Shown in pieces: positions 8,375-15,905 of a stretch of 41,804 bases of DNA. The DNA is from Opitutia bacterium UBA7876 (GTDB taxonomy: Bacteria; Verrucomicrobiota; Verrucomicrobiia; Opitutales; Seribacteraceae): the NCBI GenBank assembly GCA_002500665.1, contig DLRY01000039.1, positions 1-41,804 of the forward strand. The letters are read 5' to 3'. The number at the start of each line of letters is the position of its first letter. The stretch's first letter is position 1. The notes under the pieces are model-generated. The model saw only the letters and a program-made list of their open reading frames with translations, was not told the origin of the DNA and searched no databases. The translations under genes were made by a program, and so were the position numbers.

Positions 8375-9576
8375 AACCGATCAAAAGCCCACTGGACAAA
8401 GTATTGGGCAGAATCGACGACCTGGATCAGGTTAACCTCGGCATTCTGGTGCAGAGGCTGGCTCGCGAGAGAAAACTTCTCGAGACCGTGTTCGACGTCA
8501 TCAGGGATGGCATCCTTGTTCTCGACGACGAGGGCGTGATCAACTATTCGAACCTTCAGGGTAAAAGGCTGATCGGTCTAAAGGAGGAACAAGCGGGCAA
8601 GGTCTCCCTCCATCGAGCTGCCCCGGAAATTGCCCGTGCCCTGGGCTTGGACCGCAAAAATAAAGACTTCCTTGCCGAAGTGGTGGTGAGGGAGATGAAA
8701 ATTTCATACCCCGAGCACAGGTACGCCCGTATTTATGCCGTCCCTATTGAGGATCATTCATCAAAATTAAAAGACAAGAAAGCGGGGATCGCCATCATAC
8801 TTACCGACGTCACGGAAGAAAAGGTGAGCTTGGAGGAACGGATCGAAAGCGAGAGAGTGGGTAGCATCATGGATTTGGCGGCAGGCGTGGCGCATGAACT
8901 GGGGAATCCCCTGAACTCTATTCATATCCACCTGCAGGTCTTGCATCGCAGCCTCAAGGATTGTGGCGAATTGAAAGAGAAATCAAAAAAATCCATGCAA
9001 ACCTGCCTCAAGGAAGTCGAGAGATTGGATGGAATCATCGCTCATTTCCTAAAGGCAATCCGACCGACCGTTCCAGATTTTAAGAAAATCAACCTGCTTT
9101 CCGTAATAGAAGAAACAGTACGCCTAAGAGAGAGGGAATTAAGCGGTAAAAAAATCAAAATAAGGATGGAGGCAGGTGCTAGAGAGCCCATTGTAAATGG
9201 GGATCTTGGACAACTAAAGCAGGCCTTTTTCAATATTATCGGTAATGCTATTGACGCAGTTCCAAAAAATTCTGAAATACGAATTATTACTGGTATTGAC
9301 AGCGATCACGTATTCGCTCAGGTAGTGGATGAAGGTGCAGGCATTGCCAAGGAAGACCTTTCCCATGTATTTGAACCCTATTTCACCACAAAAAAAGAAG
9401 GCCATGGCATTGGTATGATGATCGTCCATCGAATTGTTCGTGATCATGGCGGTGACGTAGGCATAGACAGCAAGAAGGATGCAGGTACCGTGGTAACGCT
9501 CCGTTTTCCTCGCAAATCCCCGCGACGCGGCCTGCTGGAAAGCAATGACGATGACCTTTACAGGAAGACTCAATGA
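8371..9576 (+). CDS. PAS-domain sensor histidine kinase
   Basis: A soluble two-component sensor of about 401 residues with no membrane segment, so probably a cytoplasmic sensor. An N-terminal helix leads to a PAS domain (about 38-150, with RDGILVLDDEGVINYSN), then HisKA with the phospho-acceptor in AGVAHELGNPLNS (His175), then the HATPase_c domain with the N box GNAIDAVP, the G1 box VVDEGAGI and the G2 region GHGIGMMI. The ATG at 8371 gives a 4-base overlap with coaB; an ATG two codons upstream is possible. It overlaps the response regulator by 4 bases. The signal is not predictable. GC content falls from about 55 percent in sampled rows to 39 percent over 9121-9300, inside the ATPase domain. 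Confidence 0.93.
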   Translation: MKPIKSPLDKVLGRIDDLDQVNLGILVQRLARERKLLETVFDVIRDGILVLDDEGVINYSNLQGKRLIGLKEEQAGKVSLHRAAPEIARALGLDRKNKDFLAEVVVREMKISYPEHRYARIYAVPIEDHSSKLKDKKAGIAIILTDVTEEKVSLEERIESERVGSIMDLAAGVAHELGNPLNSIHIHLQVLHRSLKDCGELKEKSKKSMQTCLKEVERLDGIIAHFLKAIRPTVPDFKKINLLSVIEETVRLRERELSGKKIKIRMEAGAREPIVNGDLGQLKQAFFNIIGNAIDAVPKNSEIRIITGIDSDHVFAQVVDEGAGIAKEDLSHVFEPYFTTKKEGHGIGMMIVHRIVRDHGGDVGIDSKKDAGTVVTLRFPRKSPRRGLLESNDDDLYRKTQ

Positions 9577-10937
9577 AACCTAACCTACTCATCGTTGACG
9601 ACGAGCAGCATACCCGTGAGGGGCTCGAGCTTGCTCTAGAGGATAAGTTCGAGGTTTTTCTGGCATCTTGTCCCGAGGAGGCCTTTAATGCCATGAATGC
9701 GGAAAAATTTGAGGTCGTTCTAACTGACTTGAGAATGTCGGGCCAATCAGGCATGAGCGTTATCGATTTTGCCATCAGTCATCCCTCATCCCCAATTTGC
9801 ATCATGATGACGGCGTACGGTGAGGTCGACGTGGCAGTCGAGGCCATGAAGAGAGGAGCGTTCGATTTTCTCTCTAAGCCGGTAAACCTTGAGAAACTCG
9901 AACTGCTTATTAACAGAGGCTTGAAGGAGAAAGAGCTTAAGAAGGAAAATACCAATTTACATGAAAGGTTGGACAAGAAATACAGCTTTCACGGCATACT
10001 TGGAAAATCTCCCGCCCTTGAGAAGATTCTTGAAAAAATTCAGCTCGTCGGGCCATCAAGGGCTACCGTATTGCTGACTGGCGAAACCGGAACGGGCAAG
10101 GAACTGGTTGCCCAGTCCATTCACCAGAACAGTGATTGTGCCCGTGGTCCTTTCGTGCCCGTTCACTGTGCCGCCCTACCCGCCAACCTTCTGGAAAGCG
10201 AACTGTTCGGGCATGAGAAAGGCGCCTTTACCGGGGCTACCGAGAGAAGGATCGGACGCTTTGAATCTGCCGATGGAGGCACCTTGTTCCTCGATGAAAT
10301 CGGGGAAATTGATGCCTCTACTCAGGTCAAGCTTCTCCGGTTTCTCGAGTCCAAGGCGATTGAGCGGCTGGGAAGCTCCAAGACAATCGAGATAGACACC
10401 CGTTTGGTATGTGCCACTAACCGGGACTTGCAGGCCATGACCCGCAAGGGAGAATTCAGAGACGATCTTTTCTACCGTCTCAACGTAGTTTCACTCGATC
10501 TGCCTCCCCTGCGCGAACGTGGCGACGACGTAGTCATTCTTATGGACCACTTCCTGGCCCTTTTTGCACAGGAGAACGGCTTTGAAAAACCAACCCTTAC
10601 GATTGAGTCCGTCGAGGTACTCAAAAGCTATTCCTGGCCGGGGAACATTCGTGAACTTAGAAATTTCTGCGAAAACCTCGTCGTACTGAAGCGTGGAAGC
10701 GAGGTTACTCCCTACGATTTGGACCCCCGCTTCTCCCTCGATACGGAAGATGGCGATGATATGTCGAACCCCGCTCCCTCGTCTCTTTCGGTCGAGGAAA
10801 ATGAAAAAAGACTCCTGCGCAATGCCTTGGTGAGAGCGAATGGCAACCGGACCAAGGCCGCCGAGCTTATGGGTATTAGCCGCAGGACGCTTCATCGAAA
10901 GCTGGCCAGGTGGCCAGAGCTGGACCTTAAGTTTTAG
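9573..10937 (+). CDS. Sigma-54-dependent NtrC-family response regulator
   Basis: An enhancer-binding protein of 454 residues that should activate sigma-54 promoters when phosphorylated by the kinase encoded just upstream. The receiver domain (1-115) has Asp9, Asp10 and the phosphorylation site Asp52 (LTDLRM), Thr80 and Lys102. The AAA+ domain carries Walker A GETGTGKE (170-177), the sigma-54 contact loop GAFTGA (217-222) and Walker B TLFLDEIGE (237-245). The C-terminal Fis-type helix-turn-helix is RTKAAELMGISRRTLHRKL. The start overlaps the kinase stop (ATGA). I did not find an obvious GG-N10-GC promoter element in the window, so its targets are unknown. Confidence 0.95.
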   Translation: MKPNLLIVDDEQHTREGLELALEDKFEVFLASCPEEAFNAMNAEKFEVVLTDLRMSGQSGMSVIDFAISHPSSPICIMMTAYGEVDVAVEAMKRGAFDFLSKPVNLEKLELLINRGLKEKELKKENTNLHERLDKKYSFHGILGKSPALEKILEKIQLVGPSRATVLLTGETGTGKELVAQSIHQNSDCARGPFVPVHCAALPANLLESELFGHEKGAFTGATERRIGRFESADGGTLFLDEIGEIDASTQVKLLRFLESKAIERLGSSKTIEIDTRLVCATNRDLQAMTRKGEFRDDLFYRLNVVSLDLPPLRERGDDVVILMDHFLALFAQENGFEKPTLTIESVEVLKSYSWPGNIRELRNFCENLVVLKRGSEVTPYDLDPRFSLDTEDGDDMSNPAPSSLSVEENEKRLLRNALVRANGNRTKAAELMGISRRTLHRKLARWPELDLKF

Positions 10938-10944
10938 GGCGGAT

Positions 10945-11019
<75 letters not shown>

Positions 11020-11033
11020 AACTCAAGTCCGTC

Positions 11034-11062
11034 ATCATGCGCCAATAGGCGCCTTGTGTCAA
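11034..11062 (-). promoter_or_regulatory. Sigma-70 promoter of tRNA-Asn
   Basis: On the minus strand there is a perfect -35 hexamer TTGACA (11062-11057), a 17-base spacer and the -10 hexamer CATGAT (11039-11034), putting transcription start near 11027, 8 bases before the mature tRNA. The spacer contains the inverted repeat GGCGCC-TATT-GGCGC, which could be an operator but may be chance. Confidence 0.7.
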
Positions 11063-11097
11063 TGCCGACGATATGCTTTTGATGCCTTTTCAACCGC

Positions 11098-11130
11098 AAA
11101 AAAAAGAGACCCCCGTCCCCGGGGGTCTCT
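11098..11130 (-). terminator. Rho-independent terminator of the TonB receptor gene
   Basis: A perfect 10-base-pair stem (11105-11114 AGAGACCCCC with 11121-11130 GGGGGTCTCT) with a 6-base loop. On the minus strand the stem is followed directly by a run of seven T (complement of 11098-11104). This is the correct orientation to end transcripts coming from the receptor gene, whose stop is about 180 bases upstream, before they reach tRNA-Asn. Confidence 0.85.
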
Positions 11131-11168
11131 GTATGCACATTTCAATCTGCTGTTTGATCGAAAGGGTA

Positions 11169-11235
11169 GCCTGCCTCGTCTCAGCTATGATTTCCGAGGC
11201 AGGCCTATAAGGTCTAACGGCGTTGCCCTACGCCG
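11169..11235. repeat. Two extra hairpins in the 3' region of the receptor gene
   Basis: The segment GCCTGCCTCG at 11169-11178 pairs perfectly with CGAGGCAGGC at 11195-11204 across a 16-base loop. A second, smaller hairpin is CGGCGT (11218-11223) with ACGCCG (11230-11235). Neither is followed by a T run on either strand, so they are not simple terminators. They lie between the receptor stop and the strong terminator at 11098-11130 and may be 3' UTR structure. No gene is visible from 11131 to 11313. Confidence 0.5.
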
Positions 11236-11313
11236 AATTGGCAAGCTAATAAAAAATCCCATCTTAATATTAACCTGAAACAAACAAACTAGACCTTAAA
11301 AGTTAAACTGTTG

Positions 11314-13446
11314 TTAGAATCTACTGGTGATACTGAAGGTCGCGTTGATGGGTGCGCCGACAGATGCCTGGTGAGTACTGTGCGAGTGCGGGAAGTACAG
11401 CTCGTCAGTAAGGTTTTCTACGTTGACTTGAACGCGGGTATTTTCGGTTAGGCCGTAGGAAGCTCCGGCGTCTACCCTAGTGTAGGCTGGAAGGACTGCC
11501 GAACTACCCGTCTTGATGACACTTTCCCCTTGGTGAATGATTCCAAGGTTTACAGCGAGACGATCGCTAACCAAGTAATTGTTCCATATTGAGAACATGT
11601 CCTCAGGAGCTTCGCGCACTCGTGCACCAGATGAGTTTTGAGCATCCAGGTTAGTGTAACCGGCACTGACGAACCAGCTGTCTGATAGAGAACCAATCAC
11701 TTGGAGCTCAAAACCAGATACATCCGATTTCACCATTGTACTGGTCATGGTACCTGCGTCGTATTCAGGCTTGTTGGCTTCTACTTCGAAGTATGCTGCG
11801 GAGAGGGTCAAGCCCATCGGCAAATCATACTTAAAACCAAACTCAAGATTTTCGAAGGTGTCTGGGTCAATCTTGTTGTCGTTTGAGGCGACCTTGGCGT
11901 ACTGGTCACCTGCCTTTGGTGCAAAGGTCTCGCTGTAACTCGCGTAAAGCGAAGCCTGATCAGTAACACCGAAGATTAGTCCGACGCGGGGAGACACAGT
12001 GTCGTCAGTGTCAGAGCCTGTGGTAGTTCCGGTTACGTCAATATCCATGCTGTCAAACCTTGCACCAAGAATAAGATCTATGGAATCAGTCAGAGCGATC
12101 TCGTCGTTGAGATAGAAGGACAAAACCTTAATGTCAGCAAAAGTCATGTCAGCGTTGACTCTGTTTGCACCCGTGTAGTAGTTGGTGGTCGTATTACCGT
12201 CACTGTTAACGCCTACATTTCCTGACATATTCAAGGGACGAGTGATGGAGAAAATTTCCGTATCGGCATCCGCGTTGTAGTCAGGAAGGAAGTTGGCGTG
12301 GTAACGATCGTTGTCGTTATCAGTATCGAGGTACTCTACACCAGCAACAATGTTGTGAATGATACTGCCAGTCTCGAACTCACCTGAAAGGTCGTAGGAT
12401 AGAATGGTGGTCTTACGCTGGGTTGTATCTACGTATCCGTCCAATGTGACTCTGTTGTTCGCTGCGTCGTAGGCGGAAGCATAGAGATTTTGATACAACT
12501 TATCATGGTTGCTGTGACTTGCAGCCAAGCGTCCCTTCAATGCATCGGAGACTTCATGTTCGAAAATGGCTCTCATGATGTGCGCCTCATGTGTTGAAAA
12601 GTTCTCAGTAGCATCACCAAAAACTATGTCTTTGAGAGACTTAACTGGCTTGTTGTCTGCACCGGTTGGTATACCGCGATCGATGAAACGTTCTTGATCT
12701 AGATACTCATAGGAGAGATCAAGCGTGGAACCGTCTCCCAAGTCGTACTTAAGGACAGGATTGACGCCAAACCCATCACCGTAATAAAAATCACGATGAT
12801 TCTCCAGATTTTCGGCGAACAAATTGATTCTGAAAGCAGTGTTGTCACTTAAATTCAGATTCTTGTCCAATTGTACGTTGGTTTCACCGAAGGTATCGAT
12901 GCTTGCTCCAAGGGCGGTGAAATCTTGTCCGAGCTGTCCTTTTTTGGATACGCGATTAATAAGACCGTATCCTCCGCCGAATCCAGAAAGAAGAGCATCG
13001 GGGCCACGAATGATCTCGACCTGTTCTATATTATAAAGAGGTCGGTAGTACTGCACGTCGTCACGAATGCCGTCGCGATAGAAATCCTGAGTGGTGCGAA
13101 CACCTCGGATAACAGCGGCGTCACGGTGACCTTCACCTTGTGAGTTATTGACACCAGGAGTGTAGTCGATTATGTCGCCCACGCTTTTCATCCCCTGTGC
13201 CTTAATTTGATCATCGGAAATGACCGAGAGGCTTTTGGGGATGCTGTTGAGAGGCCCGGAGGTCTTGAGTCCAGAGGACAAGGTGGGTTCCTCGGCCTTG
13301 GTGCCGATGACGTTAAAAGGCGAGAGGGACTCGGGAGATGCCTTGCCGGCCCATCCCTTCTTTTCCTCCTCTTGACCAAACGAGGCATTAAATGACAGCG
13401 CCAAGGATGCTATAATGCTGGCGCCGCTTAGGATCGTTGTTTTCAT
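11314..13446 (-). CDS. TonB-dependent siderophore-type outer membrane receptor
   Basis: An outer membrane beta-barrel importer of 710 residues, probably for ferric siderophores, powered by TonB-ExbB-ExbD. The ATG at 13446 gives a good Sec signal peptide (MKTTILSGASIIASLALSFNA, cleavage after about 24). A TonB-box-like stretch (LSPFNVIGTKA, 41-51) is followed by the plug domain (about 65-170) with SVGDIIDYTPGVNNSQGEG, VIRGVRTTQDFYRDGIRD and VEIIRGPDALLSGFGGGYG. The rest is barrel, ending in a terminal Phe (SITSRF) as expected for Bam recognition. The motif set matches the TonB-siderophore subfamily, but the ligand is unknown. Three sampled 60-base rows average 40 percent GC, well below the flanking genes. 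The start has no Shine-Dalgarno, only an A/C-rich leader. Fur-like palindromes lie upstream. Confidence 0.93.
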   Translation of the reverse strand: MKTTILSGASIIASLALSFNASFGQEEEKKGWAGKASPESLSPFNVIGTKAEEPTLSSGLKTSGPLNSIPKSLSVISDDQIKAQGMKSVGDIIDYTPGVNNSQGEGHRDAAVIRGVRTTQDFYRDGIRDDVQYYRPLYNIEQVEIIRGPDALLSGFGGGYGLINRVSKKGQLGQDFTALGASIDTFGETNVQLDKNLNLSDNTAFRINLFAENLENHRDFYYGDGFGVNPVLKYDLGDGSTLDLSYEYLDQERFIDRGIPTGADNKPVKSLKDIVFGDATENFSTHEAHIMRAIFEHEVSDALKGRLAASHSNHDKLYQNLYASAYDAANNRVTLDGYVDTTQRKTTILSYDLSGEFETGSIIHNIVAGVEYLDTDNDNDRYHANFLPDYNADADTEIFSITRPLNMSGNVGVNSDGNTTTNYYTGANRVNADMTFADIKVLSFYLNDEIALTDSIDLILGARFDSMDIDVTGTTTGSDTDDTVSPRVGLIFGVTDQASLYASYSETFAPKAGDQYAKVASNDNKIDPDTFENLEFGFKYDLPMGLTLSAAYFEVEANKPEYDAGTMTSTMVKSDVSGFELQVIGSLSDSWFVSAGYTNLDAQNSSGARVREAPEDMFSIWNNYLVSDRLAVNLGIIHQGESVIKTGSSAVLPAYTRVDAGASYGLTENTRVQVNVENLTDELYFPHSHSTHQASVGAPINATFSITSRF

Positions 13447-13504
13447 TGTAGTTTGTTGTTTGTTTTTTTGTGTTTGTGTTTGTTGCCCTAGTCTCACTTG
13501 AAAT

Positions 13505-13519
13505 CGAGACCCAGTCTCA
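13505..13519. promoter_or_regulatory. Fur-box-like palindrome, gene-proximal
   Basis: CGAGACC-C-AGTCTCA is a 7-1-7 inverted repeat with 6 of 7 arms matching, and it resembles the 7-1-7 core of Fur boxes (consensus TGATAATNATTATCA). A further half-site AGTCTCA lies at 13490-13496, 8 bases beyond the proximal arm. It is located about 59 bases upstream of the receptor ATG, probably downstream of the promoter. Identification as a Fur site rests on position before an iron-type receptor and on the motif. Confidence 0.6.
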
Positions 13520-13561
13520 ATTCTTTGTGAGAAGAAGGCGGGGAAATTTATACATAGTTGT

Positions 13562-13576
13562 TGAGACTCAATCTCA
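13562..13576. promoter_or_regulatory. Fur-box-like palindrome, promoter-proximal
   Basis: TGAGACT-C-AATCTCA is a near-perfect 7-1-7 inverted repeat and very close to the TGAGAAT-type Fur box of many proteobacteria. It lies 43 bases upstream of the first box (end to start) and covers the likely -10 or -35 region of the receptor promoter, so a bound repressor would block RNA polymerase. A small hairpin (AAGGGG 13579-13584 with CCCCTT 13595-13600) lies just beyond it. Confidence 0.65.
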
Positions 13577-13594
13577 TTAAGGGGCTGCTGTCAA
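13566..13594 (-). promoter_or_regulatory. Possible promoter of the TonB receptor gene
   Basis: Minus-strand TTGACA (13594-13589) is a perfect -35 hexamer; 17 bases on is TTGAGT (13571-13566), a poor -10 lying inside the Fur-like box. An alternative -10 is TATAAA, at about 13546-13551, which would put the box over the -35 region. The two readings cannot be separated from sequence alone. Confidence 0.35.
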
Positions 13595-13620
13595 CCCCTT
13601 TTTCAAAAAAATTAAACCGA

Positions 13621-13650
13621 TTGACCCACAGCGGTGGTTGGCGTTATAGG
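13621..13650 (+). promoter_or_regulatory. Sigma-70 promoter of tRNA-Arg
   Basis: TTGACC (13621-13626, 5 of 6 consensus) and TATAGG (13645-13650, 4 of 6) are 18 bases apart, which puts transcription start near 13657, at the mature tRNA 5' end. The stretch after the -10 (TGCGGGAGG) is GC-rich, a discriminator type often linked to stringent control of stable RNA genes. Confidence 0.65.
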
Positions 13651-13658
13651 TGCGGGAG

Positions 13659-13733
13659 GCTCCCGTAGTTCAATGGATAGAACATCGGTCTCCGGAACCG
13701 AAGATCTGGGTTCGACTCCCGGCGGGAGTGCCA
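13659..13733 (+). tRNA. tRNA-Arg (anticodon CCG)
   Basis: The cloverleaf is complete: acceptor GCTCCCG/CGGGAGT with a G-T pair at the first position, D arm GTTC/GAAC, anticodon stem TCGGT/ACCGA around loop CTCCGGA with anticodon CCG (13692-13694), T arm with TTCGACT loop, and an encoded CCA (13731-13733). It reads the CGG arginine codon. Confidence 0.97.
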
Positions 13734-13782
13734 CGAATTCGTCTACTTGCCCCAACCCTACCCTTCAATATAGTTAAATAGT

Positions 13783-14577
13783 ATGAATCTTTTATCGATT
13801 GAGGAGTTTTCGCAGAAGCTCGAAAACCATCCCCTGTTTTCGAGAATCAATTCATTGCCGGAATTGAGATTTTTCATGCGGCATCACGTTTACGCCGTTT
13901 GGGATTTCATGTCCTTGCTCAAAAAGCTTCAGCAGGTGTTTGCCCCTCACGGCTCTCCCTGGCTCCCGAGTACCCATGACGGTAAATTGATCCGCTTCAT
14001 CAACGAAATCGTGATGGAAGAGGAATCAGACCTTTCCTATGGCTCGGAAGGTGAGGATTACTCCAGTCACTTCGGGATTTATATTGCCTCTATGGAGGAG
14101 GTCGATTGTCCAATCGGCGAGGTTTCCGGTTTCCTCGAAAAAGTTCGTAAGGAAGGACTGGGAGAGGCTTTGCTTTCGGAGGAAGTGCCTTCCCCCTCCC
14201 GCAGCTTCATGAAGCATACTTTCAAGGTGATCGAGTCAGGCAAACCCCATGAGGTCGCGGCCTCCTTTTCCCTCGCCCGGGAAAGCGTAATACCCCTTAT
14301 GTTCAAAAGAATCCTCGACAAGACAGAGGTAACCGCAAAGAAAGCCCCGGTTTTTCATTACTACCTGGAAAGGCATGCAGAGCTGGATGGGGATCATCAC
14401 GGACCGATGGCCAAACGGATTCTGGAAGAGCTTTGCGCGGGTGATCCCATTCGGGAAAACGAGGTGCTTGAGCAGGCCAAGGAGAGCATTCGGGCGAGGA
14501 TCCAGTTCTGGGATGAAGTTCTCGACGAACTGAACCGCATCCGGATGCCGGACTCACCCTTGGTCGCCTCCGCTTAA
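13783..14577 (+). CDS. DUF3050 protein, heme-oxygenase-like fold
   Basis: 264 residues, helical, no signal peptide. The N-terminal segment HPLFSRINSLPELRFFMRHH followed by VWDFMSLLKKLQ and the C-terminal segment HYYLERHAELDGDHHG are what I associate with DUF3050, a family placed in the heme oxygenase-like fold. Acidic and His residues stand where metal ligands occur in heme-oxygenase-like diiron enzymes: Glu75 and Glu79-81 (NEIVMEEESD), His96, and His198, Glu200, Asp202 and His206 near the end. No reaction is established for the family, so a diiron role is inference. It begins 49 bases after tRNA-Arg. Its TAA overlaps the stop of the convergent mutarotase-like gene within TTAA (14574-14577). 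Confidence 0.85.
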   Translation: MNLLSIEEFSQKLENHPLFSRINSLPELRFFMRHHVYAVWDFMSLLKKLQQVFAPHGSPWLPSTHDGKLIRFINEIVMEEESDLSYGSEGEDYSSHFGIYIASMEEVDCPIGEVSGFLEKVRKEGLGEALLSEEVPSPSRSFMKHTFKVIESGKPHEVAASFSLARESVIPLMFKRILDKTEVTAKKAPVFHYYLERHAELDGDHHGPMAKRILEELCAGDPIRENEVLEQAKESIRARIQFWDEVLDELNRIRMPDSPLVASA

Positions 14578-15488
14578 GCCAGCTCGATTTCCACAGTAAA
14601 TTCTTCCCTTGCTCCAGGGGGGACCATTTTAACGCTTTTGTTTTCCGGGGCATTTGGCGGCGACATCCACGGCTCCAGACAGAAATATGGGGCGTCATCC
14701 TCGCTCCAAGTGACGAAGCTAGTACGTGTTCCGACCTCGGCTCCACCGACCTCACTGACCCGGATCGTTTCCTCTCCGTTGAGAAGAGAGACTTCCGCAG
14801 AGGGAGCGCGAAGCTCGTAATGGATGCAGTTGACGAGACCCCGGTCGTCCAAGGGAGTCGGGGAGGGAAAAGCGGGCCGCTTCACCATCTGTCCCCCCTG
14901 TTGATACTGGAAGGCTTTACCTGCATCGAGGGAAAGCAGGTGATCCTTGCGACCAAGATCCTTGCGCCAGGGAACTTGGAAGTAGGGATGCATACCGGCG
15001 GACCAAGGGATGGCTGTTCTCCCTTCGTTTTCAAGGATCAGGCTGATCTGAAGGGACAATTCGAGAAAATGAAAAATGACCAGAAAAGTATACTCATAGG
15101 GATAGTTCTCACGAAAGGACCCATCCTGTATGAGCTCGGCCTCGAAACCGGCCTGGTCAATGGACCTTATCGCAAAGCGCGAATCCTTTGCAAATCCATG
15201 GCATGGCATGCTTCGAATCTCACCCGAGCCATCCTTCCAGTAACCCTCCCTGCCCTCATGGTAGCACTGCCCCGCAAAGGGAAAAAGGATGGGGATGCCG
15301 CCATGGATCTTTTCCAAGGGGAGGTCGCTTCCGCTCTCCGGCCAGTGAATGACGTCGCGCACGGAGCCATCGCTCATGTTTACGTGCCAATTAAGCAACC
15401 TGGCCCCTTTCTCGGGCGATGCGAGGAACGTGGAGGGCCCGACGTCCCACCTGTTGATGTCAATATTCTGGTAGCTAACCTTTTCCAT
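14574..15488 (-). CDS. Aldose 1-epimerase / hexose-6-phosphate mutarotase-like protein
   Basis: 304 residues without a signal peptide, a galactose-mutarotase-like beta-sandwich protein that probably interconverts anomers of a hexose or hexose phosphate in the cytoplasm. Visible family marks are GARLLNWHVN, IHGGIPILFPFAGQ, the catalytic-type His of MPCHGFAKD, AGMHPYFQVPW, and near the end a conserved Glu in CLEPWMSPPNAPEN. The order resembles the YeaD (D-hexose-6-phosphate mutarotase) branch more than GalM, but the substrate cannot be fixed from sequence reading. The ATG at 15488 lacks a Shine-Dalgarno. The ends of this gene and the DUF3050 gene overlap by 4 bases, leaving no room for a terminator between them. 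Confidence 0.85.
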   Translation of the reverse strand: MEKVSYQNIDINRWDVGPSTFLASPEKGARLLNWHVNMSDGSVRDVIHWPESGSDLPLEKIHGGIPILFPFAGQCYHEGREGYWKDGSGEIRSMPCHGFAKDSRFAIRSIDQAGFEAELIQDGSFRENYPYEYTFLVIFHFLELSLQISLILENEGRTAIPWSAGMHPYFQVPWRKDLGRKDHLLSLDAGKAFQYQQGGQMVKRPAFPSPTPLDDRGLVNCIHYELRAPSAEVSLLNGEETIRVSEVGGAEVGTRTSFVTWSEDDAPYFCLEPWMSPPNAPENKSVKMVPPGAREEFTVEIELA

Positions 15489-15589
15489 TAGGTATCAAGT
15501 GTCCGTTCTTGGCCTCTTGGGCAACGTCTTTCGGTTCCATGGACCGGATATGTTCGGTCGAGGCGGAAAGAAACGCAAAAGGATTGAAC

Positions 15590-15778
15590 CTACTTCTGCT
15601 TATTGTCCTCCTTGCCCTCCTTCACTTTTCTCATTTCCTTGTGCCCTATGCTCGAGTCCAAGGCTTTTTGCATGCACTTGAGGTTCCACTTGCAGGTCCG
15701 GGGAAACATGCAGGAATCCAGAACGCAATCACGCTCCGACCAGACCCCTTCTTTTTTCTTTCTTGCGTTCCCCTCCAT
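15590..15778 (-). CDS. Possible small Cys-containing protein (62 residues)
   Basis: A short open frame in an otherwise gene-free stretch (15489-15948). The product is basic and hydrophilic at both ends, with a central segment CVLDSCMFPRTCKWNLKC carrying four Cys spaced 4, 5 and 5 residues apart. AGGAG lies about 18 bases before the ATG, too far for a normal Shine-Dalgarno. It has the same direction as the mutarotase gene, 101 bases upstream of it. I recognise no family; the Cys spacing could suit metal or disulfide binding, or the frame may be chance. The competing plus-strand frames here encode low-complexity hydrophobic peptides and are less credible. Confidence 0.3.
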   Translation of the reverse strand: MEGNARKKKEGVWSERDCVLDSCMFPRTCKWNLKCMQKALDSSIGHKEMRKVKEGKEDNKQK

Positions 15779-15905
15779 TTCAAAACCAGGGACAAACTCC
15801 TACGTTTTGTAAAATTCCTCAAGCTATTACCTAAGGCGTTCCGCGTTCGGTAGAGGAGATGCGCTTTCCGTCGTCGTTAAAACGCACTTCGCATTGAAGT
15901 TCTCA

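Noticed and set aside
11314..13446. SusC-type polysaccharide importer
   Set aside because: At 710 residues with a siderophore-type plug, no N-terminal carboxypeptidase-like domain and no SusD partner, it fits iron-siderophore receptors, not SusC.
13579..13603. Plus-strand terminator (AAGGGG stem with CCCCTT and five T)
   Set aside because: The stem is only 6 base pairs with a 10-base loop, and no plus-strand gene lies upstream for it to end. More likely part of the receptor control region or chance.
15509..15853. A 114-codon plus-strand frame with a hydrophobic stretch
   Set aside because: The composition is low complexity, there is no ribosome-binding site or family resemblance, and it overlaps a competing frame on the other strand.
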